DNA from: Isoetes taiwanensis
Taxonomy: Eukaryota > Streptophyta > Lycopodiopsida > Isoetales > Isoetaceae
DNA length: 64,000 nt
Direction: 5' to 3'
Assembly: GCA_021234155.1 (NCBI GenBank)
Contig: JAJEKV010000083.1
Coordinates: 4,757,250 to 4,821,249, forward strand
Shown here one piece after another: positions 45,553 through 57,829 of this stretch. The position numbers and the translations under genes are program-made. The notes beneath the pieces are model-generated. The model ran no database searches, was not told the DNA's origin, and was given only the letters and a program-made list of their open reading frames with translations. How positions within the stretch are numbered: the first letter of the stretch is position 1; the number at the start of each line of letters is the position of its first letter.

Positions 45553-47604
45553 ATTTTTTGAAAGGAAGGAAGGAAGGAAGTTACTTTTATCGTCCACGAG
45601 ACCAATCGGTCTATGGGACCCAATACAAAAAAGCAATCAAGCGGATTACCGCCGATTAAAAAAAACCCCCACCCAAGGGTTTTCGAGGGAAAACCGGCAA
45701 AAATCAATCAACCGTGGACAAATAATCATATAAAATGCGAAACATCCCAATATATACAATGCACCATGCACAGTGCCTAGTGCCTAGTCAAGTCCCCAGC
45801 AAAGGGCAAAGGTGACCTCCTCAGGTCCAGCACCTCCTGGATGTATGACCCGGAACGCGTCTTAAAGGTGTTCATCAAGAAATGCAAGGGCACGCCCACA
45901 GCATTTTAAAGGAGCGATCGGCCCGAATCAAATCCGGGCAATTCTGAAAGTGTGAGACTCATCCTCAACGGCTTGACAAAGACTTTTCACAGAGCTGTCT
46001 GGCGGGGCTCCCAATCCCACCGCCCGCCTCACGGTATATGGTGGGCACCTGCGAATGGAGGCAATGAGCCCGCGCTTTTCAGGGTTCTAAAGGGAACGCT
46101 ATAGAGCCAGGCCCCGCTAAACACGGGGTTGATGTGCTCCTTGTAATGGGCCATTTTGACCTGCTCTAGAGCAATGGGGTCCCGAGCTTGCCAAGGAAAC
46201 AAGCATCTAGGTACTCCGCCATGAGGCCGCAATGATACGAGAAGCGCTAATATGCGCAATGATGGTCCCAACGATGCGTTCCATCATGAGAAACCATCTC
46301 ACTTATTCTCTGCCCCCCTCCAGGGGCCCTAAGCATTGCGCGGACTCATGGCCACGGTGTAAGCCCAGTGAGGGAGCCGAGCATCACCCATAGTAACCAC
46401 TTTAAAAAAAGGCGATGTGGCTATCAGATATGCCACAGTGGGCAGCGGCAAGAATCCGATTTCTGCAGCATAATGCGATAGGGGGTGAAACTTTCACCCA
46501 AGTGCAAAAAAGATGCCAAAATGCCTTCGCACTGCTCCAAGTCATTCCAGTCGTCAAAGGGCATTTGGGGCCCTAAACCTCGACCCGTCTGAAGGACAGG
46601 CTCGACCGGTCTGAAGAATGTGATTGATGGCCCCAATCATATAGCTACACTGGTATTTGTTGTTACGCATTGCATAAAAGCGCTTTCCTAGTCCTGTCAC
46701 CCATAGCGGATAGACGCCTCCCAAATAGAATGAGGGGAACTCCACCCTAGGTACTTGTAGGTGGGCGTGGCAATACATCCCGATATGTGAGTCAGGAGGC
46801 ATGGGGTGACGTGAAGAGGATATGAGAACCACCACCGGTCTTGGCGAATTGACGCGTATGTGTGTAGCGACAAAAATGTGTCTAGGGCATCCGGTGAGAT
46901 CATATCTTAAGGGGTGTGGGCAAAAGCCAACATCGTCCCGATAGATGAGCCGGGCGGATGACACGGTGCAAAAAGATGTATGCCATCCCCCATGCTCGCG
47001 AAGCCGGGGCTCTAAGCGCAATGTAGAGGCCAAAAAGTGTCGGCGAGGGCAACCCTTTGGGACCGATACTACTTGGTAAATGCTTGGCCCGTCCGGCGCA
47101 TCCTGCCAAAACAACTCTCATACAACCTGTATATGGCATTCGCGCAACATTAATCCCCCGGTTTGACGCATCCTAGCCCACAACTTTTCCCCGAGGGACC
47201 GAATATCAAAAGCCTTTGCGAAGTCCACAAAGCGGCAATACAAGTCCGTAGGTGATTCCTCCCGTCTTCAATCCAAGATGCCCGCAGCGTAAAGATATGG
47301 TCAATCGTTGAGTGGCGGGTCGAAAGCCCGCTGTGTGAGGGCTTCGCATCATCCACGCCTCAGCCCGGTCAATCCCGCCGAGAATGCCGAGAATGCCGAA
47401 ACAGGTTTGGCAAATCTTGGAGCTGACCATGATCGTCCCTTGGCGGCCGGACAAAGGTGGGTCGCCCGCTTTGTGAATGGGAACAACCCCGCTTGTGGTC
47501 CATTGTCGGGAAACCCTCTGCAATGCTCGGTGAAATGGGGTAGTGAGGACCCAAGCACGGGCCCCCACTTGAGTAACTTTCGGCAGCATACCATCGAGGT
47601 CGTA
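45553..47604 (-). mobile_element. LINE of the same family, copy C, (TTCC)n tail
   Basis: Minus strand. Tail (ggaa)n at 45563-45580, then ttatcgtccacgagaccaat, the 3' hairpin near 45655-45700, and decayed ORF2 pieces: GLPSPTLFGLYIALRA (about 47085-47010), WRKQL-like fragments, RYDLTGCPRHIF. The left LTR of element Y shows the empty site (about 25155-25190), so both edges are known to within about ten bases. Coding is more broken by 1-2 base indels than in copy B. Confidence 0.88.
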
Positions 47605-48813
47605 AAAATCCAAGAATCATATCAGAGAGAATTTCTTCAACTTGGCATCAAATCTTCATTGATATGGAGGTAAATCAATCATAATAATAATGGATAATAG
47701 TATTTCAGTACTTCAAATGCAAGAAAATATCAACTTCAGGTCATCAAATAATTTCGAGCGATAATTTCAACCAAATCTCTTTGGATTTGATCGGGGAGTA
47801 CTCAGAATCTTCACAAGTCCTTCAAGCAATGATCACTGTAAGGTTTGAGCTCTTCTGGGCCTTCAAGAAAGCGCTCCTGTCGAATCTCCTGTATATAGTT
47901 TAGTTTTTAATGATTCCTCATTCTTAGCCTTAGTTTATGGGTTCATTCAATTCTTAAAGGGCGGGAAGATAAGAATAGGTAGGTTGCAAGGTCTATGGAA
48001 TCAAATCCGGCATGATTCGAGCCAGAAACTCGGATTTAGGGTTCTCGAGCGTATTTTTCGTGAAAATGGTGCGATACGGTTCCGTATTTTTAGAGGTATA
48101 TTTTCAGAATATGCCGTATTCAGGCATTTTTTGGATTTTTCGAGCATGGTTCTAAAGGTCTCTATAGAAAAAGGCAAGGAATACTTGGAAATTTTGGAGA
48201 CCATGGAACTTTTGCACACTTGAGATGGAACCATAGAATATTCTAGGGCATTTTTAGGTCTTGAGTAAGGACATGCCATGAGGTGCAATGGTAGGAGAAG
48301 GAAAATGAATGATGGTCACAAAGATGAGGAAATATAGCATGAGAAAAGCTAAAACAATAAGGTCCCATAAGGGTGTGCAAAGAAAAGGAAAATATGGCTA
48401 GAGATGAGCAAACTTGGCAAATATGGTAAAGAAGTGGCACAATGGTTAAATAAAAACAAATGGGAATGAGATATGGACACAGAGGTGGGAAAAGAGGGAT
48501 AGAATCAGGATTTGGTACCATATATACAGGAGTCTTCCAAACTTTTTCCTTCCAAACTTCAAAAAGATGCCTTCCAACTTCATAACCCAGATTCTTTTAG
48601 AGTATATTCTTGACTAAGCATTTGACCCCAAATAAAATACCTCTTGTGAACTTTCAACTTGAGCTCTTGTTGACCTGAAGAATGAACATCCTTTGACCTC
48701 CATGTCAATGTTGAATACCAAGATCTTCTAAACTTTGACCTAGTCCTTCAAGATGAGTTGACCTAGTTTGAATGCATAGATCACAATTAGTATGTTGCCC
48801 TTTGGGGGCAACA
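47605..48813. mobile_element. LTR element Y, last piece of the right LTR
   Basis: Nearly identical to 25185-26392, ending GGGGGCAACA at 48813 and followed by ataat, the same five bases that precede the left LTR at 24498. Confidence 0.9.
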
Positions 48814-48818
48814 ATAAT

Positions 48819-49760
48819 CAGTAATAAGGTTCAGATCTAGTAATGTCAAGAATTAAAGAGATTACATGAATTATGAACATTTTGACATTTGTGTAGAGAG
48901 GCCATGTTACTTAGAAGGCCAAGTGAAAGAATCAGGTATGATGTGCCAAATAAAAGTAGGGGGTCAAAAGGATATATTGATGGATGTAATGGAGTTGTAA
49001 AATGGTATTGGGTTGAAAAGCAAGCAAGCTTGGGGATTTTATAGCATGAACATGGTTATATATCTTGCTAAGTTGCGTTACGAAATTATTAGAAATCAAG
49101 ATAATGTTTCCTTATTCATCGACTTAATAAGTAAAAAGACATAAGAGTTTATTGGGATGGTGCTACAACATTAATCGACACTTTGGGTTGATAAAAATGG
49201 TTGCATATACCTTGGAGGAGAGTAGAGACTGAGCTGGTAAAGTTGAATGTAATGCAGGGTATGTGGACTTGAAGCTATAAGGATATGATAAAAACGGAAA
49301 GAGTGGTGCAACAATATTACCCGGATGCCCACGTAAAAGAAAGAAAAGTGAGATTTCGTACTTTGATTGGAAGTAGGGACAGTACTGATGAGCTAAGGCA
49401 GTGCTTATAAGGATTGAGTGTGATTGCATAGATGTATAAAAGCATTCAAGCATTGTTTTCAGATTAAATTTATGTCGCATGGTATTTGTTAGTTCACGTG
49501 TGGAATATGCTCCTCTGAGATAATTCAGGGTAGAATGATGCTTGTAATTCTTTGCCTCTCTTGTAATAACTTACGTGAATTGGATGGTTATAAGATACAA
49601 AGATTAGGGTATTGGCCTATGTATTCTGCTTGTTACTTTTGGACTGGCCACCTAAAAAGGTTTTATGTAGTCTAGTCCAAGCTGAGTATCTCTATTTCCA
49701 TGGTAGGCTTAGCATTCTATAGAAAAGGGTAAATTTCAAGGATGCAATTCTATTATGTTT
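48819..49760. other. Interior of LTR element X, right part
   Basis: Degenerate sequence between element Y and the right LTR of X. A plus-strand trace around 49310-49410 looks faintly protein-like, but stops prevent naming it. Confidence 0.4.
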
Positions 49761-50423
49761 GGCATTTTAGGTTGGACCAGCCATGTGGCCATATGAACTG
49801 GAATTGCACTGCATACTTATGGATACCTCATGGTTATTTTATGGTTTCTCATGGTTTATGGTGATCTCATGATTTGCAAGGATATGGCATGTGCATTTAC
49901 AATGTATTTAGATGGCTTGATGATGTTCAGGCATTTCTCATAATGTGGATTCTTATTATTCTTGTTCATATTATGTGCTAATATTGCATTGTTAGGTCGC
50001 ATAGAGGAATTCACAGGTGAGGTATCAAAGTCTAAGAATGATTCTTGTGATTGTTACATCACACATATGTCTTGTTGATTATGATGAGGCTTGAAGGATT
50101 ATGGTGCAGTTGAGAGTTGGAATGGAGTGAAGGCCTAAGATATTATAAGTCTTTGGCAAGGCCTTGTGGTTACACAAATCCAGCACTGTAAGTTTTCAGA
50201 GGGAGAGAATTTTCGTTGTACATAGTATGATATTATGATTCTCTAAGTGTAGTGCTCTTACGTGTTTATTGGATTTAGTTGAGATTAAAGATTCAATTCT
50301 TTACCTTGAGTTTTGTCTTACGAATGCTTTTGCATTGCATCAGTTCATGCATACGAACTTGTCTGTGTTCATGTAAGTTTTAATGGGATATCGGGTTACT
50401 TAGAGGGTCAACCCGATAGGCCC
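49760..50423 (+). mobile_element. LTR element X, right LTR
   Basis: Aligned with 21930-22641 by many shared phrases and ending gataggccc like the left copy's gacaggccc. It abuts element W directly. Confidence 0.7.
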
Positions 50424-50972
50424 GTTACAGCGATCAACTGCTACAGTATTTCTTGGTATGATTTAAGACTTTAGCAACTAATAAATAAGGACAATCGTAC
50501 TTCCTCGACCAAACTCAGCTTCTGTGATCAAATCCGATGGAGATCTACAAACAGCTGAACTAGTTCCTGTGATCTTGATTCTGCATCAGCAATCAAAGAT
50601 GCCCACCAATACCTCAATTCTATTCATCTATCATACTTTAATCCTTTTGCAGAAGCTTCTTGTGTTGAATTGATTGATAGATGAAATCTTCCAACTCTTT
50701 GGTGAATTCTCCCAATCCTTTCCTTAGCCTAATCTTAAGTTCGGTTTTTCCTTGAATTCATGTTTTCGCTAGATTGAGGATTCTTTAGTGGCTTATTTGT
50801 TTCCCTTAAGCCTTTCCTATTCCAAAATTCAGTCTGTCTTGGAGATTCTCCTACTTAGGATAGCCCAATTGGGTGGTGAGCTTTGCCCTTAAGGGGTGGA
50901 TTTGTGTTTGTTTGTTGTATTTTCTGATGTTTGTTTTGCAGATAAAGCTTGGGGTTTTACCCATTCGTATCA
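50424..50972 (+). mobile_element. Copia-type element W, left LTR
   Basis: Matches 52530-52932 (aatcctttgcagaagc-type phrases; both end gataaagcttgg, a short variable stretch, cccattcgtatca). A degenerate initiator-tRNA primer site (gatatcaaagaac) lies about 15 bases downstream. The middle contains about 150 bp absent from the right copy. Confidence 0.7.
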
Positions 50973-52525
50973 AATAGATATCAAAGAACGATTCCAATCT
51001 CTTCAGGAACCTATTGATCTATCCTGCTATAATTTTTAATTAAATAGAATTTAGAATTGAAAAGCTGAGTATCTAGAGAAGAAGCTCTGAGTTTCTTTTA
51101 GCAATTTGCAGCATAATCCAATGCAGCCCATTAACCTTTTGTTCACATCCTCTACCGTGATGCTTTCTGCTGAAAATTATTTGTGACCATGTATCAAGTT
51201 GCAGTAGAATGCATAAGCTAAATAAATCTTTGCTAACTGAATAATTGCAGGGGTTATTAGTGCTCGATAGTGCTCTACGGATTACTGAACTTGGTGCTTG
51301 CTCGCGGATTTAGTACAGTTGTTGCCATGTCTATAAGGTATACTGTGCTGTTGCTGCAACTACAATTGCAATTTCTTCACCTTCAAACTTGCTATAGAGG
51401 CTAGGATCTGCAACAGAAAAGAACATACCATTGATATGTGAGTTACGTTCGAGCACCTTCATCTTTGTTTTAGCCAACAATGACTGAGCTTGGAAAAATA
51501 TATCGTTATAATCAGTATGAGATTGATTCATTACCAGAGAATAATTTACTGGCAGATTTGCTTACTAAGAATTTGCAAAAGGAATTTCTTAAGAAGGAGA
51601 TGCAATAAGAGTAGAAGAGAAAGCATTAAGATACTATAAGAGCCAGTCAAGACACATTTAAGAAGAAACAAGAATACAGAAAGGAAGCTTCCGTAGACAA
51701 TAAAGACAAAAGCTATTTTGCTACAACATGATTTACTAAAGGAAAAACTACAGCGATATACTCAACTACGAATTTACGAGCACTTTAGAAACAATTCCAC
51801 AATGTTCACTAATGAATCATTCCAAGACACCTCCGACCTCATTTCCTACTTCAACGAATATTAAATCAGTTGGCTTCTTCAATACACACCTTTTAGATCT
51901 TATTCTATTATGTTATCAGCCATATGCTTCGTTTGTAGGTATCCAAATTTTTTGATAATTTAAAGGAAGGAAGGAAGGAAGGAAGGAAGGTTCTTTTATC
52001 GTCCGCGGAGGCCAATTTCTGAAGCATAAATCTTAAATTTGGATTGTTGCTAGATTTAAATCTAGTGGATTTGTTAATCGCCCTTTCCTAAGCATTTCAC
52101 ATACTTGGTTTATTGCTTGAGAGAGTTCTCTAGTGATTACGTTGAATTTTCCTTTAAACCTCTTCTGATACCTATCCTTTTAGACCAAAATCCAAATTTT
52201 GAATCTTTGTGTTAAGTTGCCTTTGAAGATTCTAAGGTGTTTACCTCCTAATTCCTTCCACTTCCTTTAGCATAATAGTGGATCTTGTAAATTTTTAGCC
52301 TTAAGGGCTGGACAAAGTTTTAGCCTAAAATGATGGACTTGTTTATTTCTTTAAGATTAAATAATATAGATAAAGGAAAAGGCAAGCCATGTCTTTATCG
52401 AAAAGGCAACATTGATTATATTTGAGGGATTGACCTTTAATTAAAAAGGTCATGCAACAATAGCTTTAAAGGAAGCAAACACAACAAACTGAAGTCATAC
52501 TGGTGACAAATCAGACCTGCTACAG
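50973..52525 (+). pseudogene. Copia element W interior with RNase H tail
   Basis: At about 51499-51609 the plus strand reads YNQYEIDSLPENNLADLLTKNLQKEF and a stop. ENxLADxLTK is the conserved end of Copia polyproteins, after the RNase H domain. The rest of gag-pol is missing or unreadable, so W is an internally deleted remnant. A scrap of LINE copy E interrupts it at 51962. Confidence 0.72.
51962..52013 (-). mobile_element. LINE family, copy E: 3' terminus only
   Basis: (ggaa)n at 51964-51988 followed by ttcttttatcgtccgcgg and aggccaat, the exact 3' terminus of copies A-D, and then nothing more. An extreme 5' truncation of about 30 bp plus tail. Confidence 0.82.
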
Positions 52526-52932
52526 TGGATCGTGGATCATTCGGCTCAGCAGCCAACTGCTATGGTACTTCTTGGTGTGATTTAGGACTTCAACGACTAA
52601 CAAATAAGAACAATGGTACTTCCTCGACCGACTCAGCTTCCGTGACCAAATCCGATGGAGATCTGCACCAACAATTGAACTAGTTCTAGTGATCTCGATT
52701 CTACATCAATGATCAGAGATGCCTACCAATACCTCAATTCTATTCATCTATCATGCTTTAATCCTTTTGCAGAAGCTTCTTGTGTTGAATTGATTGATAG
52801 GTGAAATCTTTCAATTCTTTGGTGAATTCTCACAATCCTTTCCTTAGCCTAATCTCTTTCTTATTCCAAAATTTAGTTATTTCCTGATGTTTGTTTTGCA
52901 GATAAAGCTTGGAGTTTTACCCATTCGTATCA
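52526..52932 (+). mobile_element. Copia-type element W, right LTR
   Basis: Second LTR copy, ending ttttacccattcgtatca at 52932. It is shorter than the left LTR because of an internal deletion. Confidence 0.7.
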
Positions 52933-53104
52933 GTTGTGATGCTCCTCTATTCTCTTTTATCCAATCCCTAAGTTTACTCCCTTCTAAATTGATGTCAACA
53001 CCTTCTGGTTACTCTAAAATAAGGATGACTTTAAAACAATAAAGTTGTCTCCATATATATATACAAGTTTATTATTATTTAGGGCCTACACATTTCCCCT
53101 AGAA

Positions 53105-53310
53105 TTTCAAAAATTATCCCAAGGTTCGCATATATTTTCGAAGATTCTATGTATATTCTCCTAGATTCCCTTAGAATATATGAAAAATCCTTAAGATTCT
53201 CTAGGATTCCATTAAGATTCTTCCAGATTATGAGAGTTTATCCCAAGATTCCTCTAGATTCCCCAAGATTCTGTGTATATTCTTCTACATTCCTTTAGAT
53301 TCTATGGTCA
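53105..53310. repeat. Degenerate GATTCC(T)-rich tandem repeat
   Basis: About ten variants of an aagattcYctaga phrase at 15-25 bp spacing. No clear unit length. Confidence 0.6.
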
Positions 53311-53666
53311 AGATCTCACTTTCAAGATTCGACGCTGCAAATTGAGTTGATCGATTTATGTGCACCACACATCAAAGTGTGTTTATCTCTACACAAGTAT
53401 ATTGTTATATAGATATCCATGAAGTTGACTATATGAAAAGTACGCACTATAAATGATATAAATATCTTTAGCCCCCTTTTTGTTAAAATTCCATGAAGAT
53501 CTAAATTGTGCCGATAAAAATAGCTGATAGAAATAATAAGATTCTTAAGTACGAATCTTAAGTACAAGATCGAGATCAATTGGCAATCAAGTTCGCATGT
53601 TTTGATTTAGAATTCATTCGAACCTTTATAGCCACGCTATAAAGTACATTATAGCCTGTTTCTACC

Positions 53667-53757
53667 TCCAGGCGTTAACTTGTTCTAGCATCGTTATATT
53701 TCAAAATCATCTCATGAACGTTAACTTGTTCTAGCATCGTTATATTTCAAAATTCCT
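53667..53757. repeat. 38-bp direct duplication
   Basis: cgttaacttgttctagcatc and the following 18 bases occur at about 53673 and 53718. Confidence 0.88.
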
Positions 53758-53759
53758 AA

Positions 53760-55730
53760 GTATGATTTTTTACCATTGTCAGAGCGTTCTAAATAGCAAA
53801 TGAATGTTGACGTTGTAGTTGTAGATAAAACCAGTTTGTTATTGGATTAAACATCAATGTAACTTAGCACACCGCAGTATTCAATCGTGCTTTGATGATT
53901 GTTTTCTAATGCTAGTAAATTAAAAAAGCACACTAATGACTCACTGATCTTAAACACTTAGACACCATTTTAAATGGACTAAGCTAGAGTATGCATAACT
54001 AAGTACCTAAATAAAGCAGTATTTCAACTACTCAAGCTAGTGCCATCGATTAGCAATAGTGATAGAGGATGGTCGGATGATGGAAGGTTGCGCAATGAGA
54101 AGGCTGCACAATGGAATGATCTACTCTGGTAGTGAACAATTACATGTTATTACACCCTTATTACATGGTAAAGGACGGCACTGTGGCGCTCCCTGCTTAA
54201 AACTTGCAAATTAACAATTTATTGCTTCCACAATCTGCAGCAGTAAGACATGCAGAGATTCAAAACAATCCAAGGCCCATTATTACAGTTTAACGTTCCA
54301 AGCAGTTTCAAATGCCTCATATATATCCATAGAACAACAGAAATAGAGGAATAATTTTAAAGCAAATTATTGAATAGCAAACTATAGAAGCTAAAACACT
54401 ACCATGTCTGTAATGAGCTGACAAAATTGTTGTCACAATTTGGTGAAGTCAATTCGAAACATGCAAGTTAAAGATCAAGACAGGAGACAACATGCTTACA
54501 TGTGATGTTCGCCTAACTCTGCCATAGCCGGCCTCTAGACAATAGATAGCTCATTGCTCAAAGTGCAATTCCATATTAAAAGACCTTGGGATTAAAAGAC
54601 CTTGGGGAAGATGCCCAACCCACCAAAATAAGATTCTGCAGTACAAAAGCAGATGCGTCAGTTCTTGTACAAATAACTGTCTCTTCATTTTGAATGAATG
54701 ATCTCAAGCCAAGCATGATCTATCTTGCATGCCATAAGAAGAAAACCTTAAAAACATCGAATAGCAAAGCGTTTATGGCCAGAACGGAAGTAGAGGCTTA
54801 TGGCCGAAAAGCAAGCTCTGCCAGAAAAATCGAACAAAAAGTAAGCACGGCACAAAGCGTGCACATGAATACAGGATGCCGATTTACTTGCCGGATTTAC
54901 CTGCTATGTATCTGCAAAACAGGAAACAAACACAAGACATAAGAAGGTCAGAACCAAACCGAATGCGGCACGGAAAGCTTTGCCATGACAGCATGCAAAG
55001 ACATTCGACACAAACCTAGAGATGAAATTCTGCCACGGCTCCACTAGACCTTGGCCGCCTTGACGATGGTCTTAGGCGATGGCGCCAGCAATTGCGCCAG
55101 AGCGAGAATCCGAATACCCATCTCCGACAAATGAAGGAAAAAAATGGATCTGACGGTCTTCAGAATATCCTTCGTGCTAACCTCACCCAATTTGAAACAA
55201 AGAAAATATTAAATTAGCTTGCCATCTCACCATTGGTGGCAATTAATGCTCATTTAATGCGGTGCCACCTCAGCCCCCAAATTTCGATCCCCATATGATC
55301 CAACGGTTTAAAGATGGGGGGCATGCCCCCCATGCATGCCCATACATGCCTATACACTTAAATGTGCGGCCAAGATTCAACCTCTCGGATTCGACGGCCT
55401 AGATGAAGACCAGCGACTCATGTGTCCAGGTAGTTCCAGGACAGACCCTCTCTAGCTTCGGTCAAGGGCCAAGTTAGTAGTAGAATCTTAGCTAGATTAG
55501 ATCCTAGTGAAAGATAGTGTATATATAATGATACATTGGTTCCCTTTAGTGAAATAAAGGCCAGGTTACAATATTTTATGAGTAATGGGAATGTTGTGCC
55601 TGCTTGTGCTCATCTGTCAAGTCTCTTGAACCGCTCCCCTGAGCCTGTGTCATAACAATTCCTTCCTGTCTCATCATCCCCATCATCTACTTTGCGGGGA
55701 CAACTTCTTTAAAGACTGGTCATACTGGAT
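53760..55730. other. Intergenic; no gene firmly supported
   Basis: A minus-strand stretch at about 55210-55045 is open and reads GEVSTKDILKTVRSIFF, then LALAQLLAPSPKTIVKAAKV and stop; it could be a last exon, but I cannot name it. At 55500-55590 a TATA-like tatatataatg is followed by gaaataaagg, as in the promoter and poly(A) part of an LTR. Otherwise unassigned. Confidence 0.4.
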
Positions 55731-55734
55731 CATC

Positions 55735-56085
55735 TGCCTTAAAGAATTCCATCCCTTTTCAAAGACTAACCGGACTCGATTATCTGTCTCTAGAAGTAAC
55801 AAACTTTTTCAAAGCCAGTAAACTAACTGTCTGCTTTGAAAGGTTTTCCTATATCTTGTCCAAGACTAGTAATCTCACCATCTATCCTTGCAAGGTTCCT
55901 CCCCAAGGCTGGTAATCTTACCATCTATCCTCGCAAGGTTCCTCCTCAAGGTTGATATATCGTCTATCCTTGAGAGCCTATAACACATCCCCTCTCCAAG
56001 ACTGGTAATCCTAACATCAATTCTTGAGAGCTCCTCTCCAAGGCTAGTAATCTTACCATCAATCCTTGAGAGGCATTTTCAAACC
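55735..56085. repeat. Degenerate minisatellite, unit about 55 bp
   Basis: Roughly six units of the type ctccaaggctggtaatcttaccatctatccttg with varied length. Confidence 0.8.
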
Positions 56086-56461
56086 AATGTAATTAGGATC
56101 TGGTTATTGTACTACAGACACAATAACCTCCTTTCTACCTAGAGCAGACATTTGAAAGAAAAGACAACTTCTTCAAATCAAATGTATTCAATGCTCAGAC
56201 AATCTAGCAGTTGCCTGCATAAATACCCCCTTATTTATAGTCGCAAACGCATAAAACTCATTGTGTCTATAAGAGGTAATAATGCTTCCCGAAATAATTT
56301 CTTACATGACAATCTCGATGTCCTATAATAACTTAGAACCAACAAACCCATCCAAATGAATGCGCAAGCATCACCTAGCATAGGCTCAAAGCTTTTTTTG
56401 CTGTTTTCACATATTAATTCAAAGAAGTCATAATTATAACCTTTTTCTTTTCTTCAATCTA

Positions 56462-57825
56462 AGAATAGAATAGAATAGAATAGAATATGATTTTATCGTC
56501 CACGGAGACCAACTGGCCTATGGGACCCAAGTACAAAGAGAGAGCAGCAGGCGTATTACTACCAGGATTAAAAAACCCCCGCCCCGAAGGGTTTTCGGGG
56601 GAAAAACCTTAGTAGCAATAAGGATGCTGACATACTGCACAGTTATATACATAATCACAAGTACAGCTGAGGTTAATGTCGGACAGGGGGGCATAACTGA
56701 GTCCGCGTATCCATTACCTCCCGGAGGTACGATCCCAACAAGCCTACAGAGGCCGTGCTCAGTAGCTCATGCAAGGCCTGATGGGGCACAACTAACCGAG
56801 CATACCGAGCCCGGATATGCTCGTACGCCGGACAGGCCTGGAGGGCGTGACTTTCATCCTCAATGGCGCCCTGTTGACAGCATTGACAGACTCTGTCCTC
56901 ACGCGGCTCCCGAATCCATCTCCCTGTCTCAATGCGGAGGTGGTGTGCACCTGTGCGAATGGAAGCAATCACCCTGCGCTTTTTCATGGGTAGATGGGTT
57001 GCCGCGTAGTGGTGTGGGCCCCTCGTGAGCATGGGATTAACGTCTTTGTCGATAATTTGCCACCTTGACATGTGACAGGGCCTCTGCATCCCAAAGCTTG
57101 GCCATGAAGCAAGCATCCGCAATCTTGCTTCAAGGCGTAGCGTTCCTTCCGGTGTATGCACCGGTCCATCATCGTGCTTTGCACATTCCATAGCGAGAAC
57201 CACTGGGCTTGCTTGTCTTTCCAGCAGGCTTTGAGTCGCTGCGGGCCCATCGCCACTGCCAAAGCAAGGTTGGGCAGCCGGGCTTCATCCATAGCCACCA
57301 CCTTCTGGAAGTAAATAATGTGACGTTCCAGCGCAGCCCTCTGTAATGGAAGGAAGCCTGTCTCTGAGCAAGATCGATATGGGGCCGTGGATTTCACTCC
57401 CGGTGCGGGGCCAAGAAGGCCTTACAGACCACTCTCTAGATGGTTCCAAGTGGTGAGGGATATCAGCCCCCACACTTCTCGCCCCATAGGGAGGACCCGG
57501 TTCAACCAAGGCCCCGAACAAGTGTGCCTCGGTGACCCCATGCATCTGGCTACGCCTTGTGGTTGTTTTTTTTGCATTGCATCTGGGCTTTCCAGGCTGC
57601 GGTGACCCGTAACGATGGATGCATCCCAAAGTGTGGTAGTAGAAAACTCAATGCCCAAATACTTATAAGACTGAGCCCCCTCCACTACACCCCCGGTAAG
57701 TGAATGAGGGGAAGAAGCGTGGAGTGCTGGATGATGGGACCAAGAAGACACCCTTGTCTTGGCCAAGTTAACTCTCATGTCAGTGAATTGGCAGAAAGTG
57801 TCCAAAGCATCCAAACATTACTTTA
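56462..57825 (-). mobile_element. LINE with (TATTC)n tail, copy D
   Basis: Minus strand. The tail (gaata)4 at 56463-56487 is followed by ttttatcgtccacggagacc and the hairpin at 56563-56613. ORF2 pieces read MDALDTFCQFTDMRVNLAKT (just after the RT box, about 57814-57755), CSETGFLPLQRAALERHII near 57370-57310, VIASIRTGAHHLRIETGRW and CQCCQQGAIEDESHALQACP (zinc finger) at about 56990-56815. Stops and shifts break the frame. It is truncated just after the YADD box. Confidence 0.9.
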
Positions 57826-57829
57826 ACCA

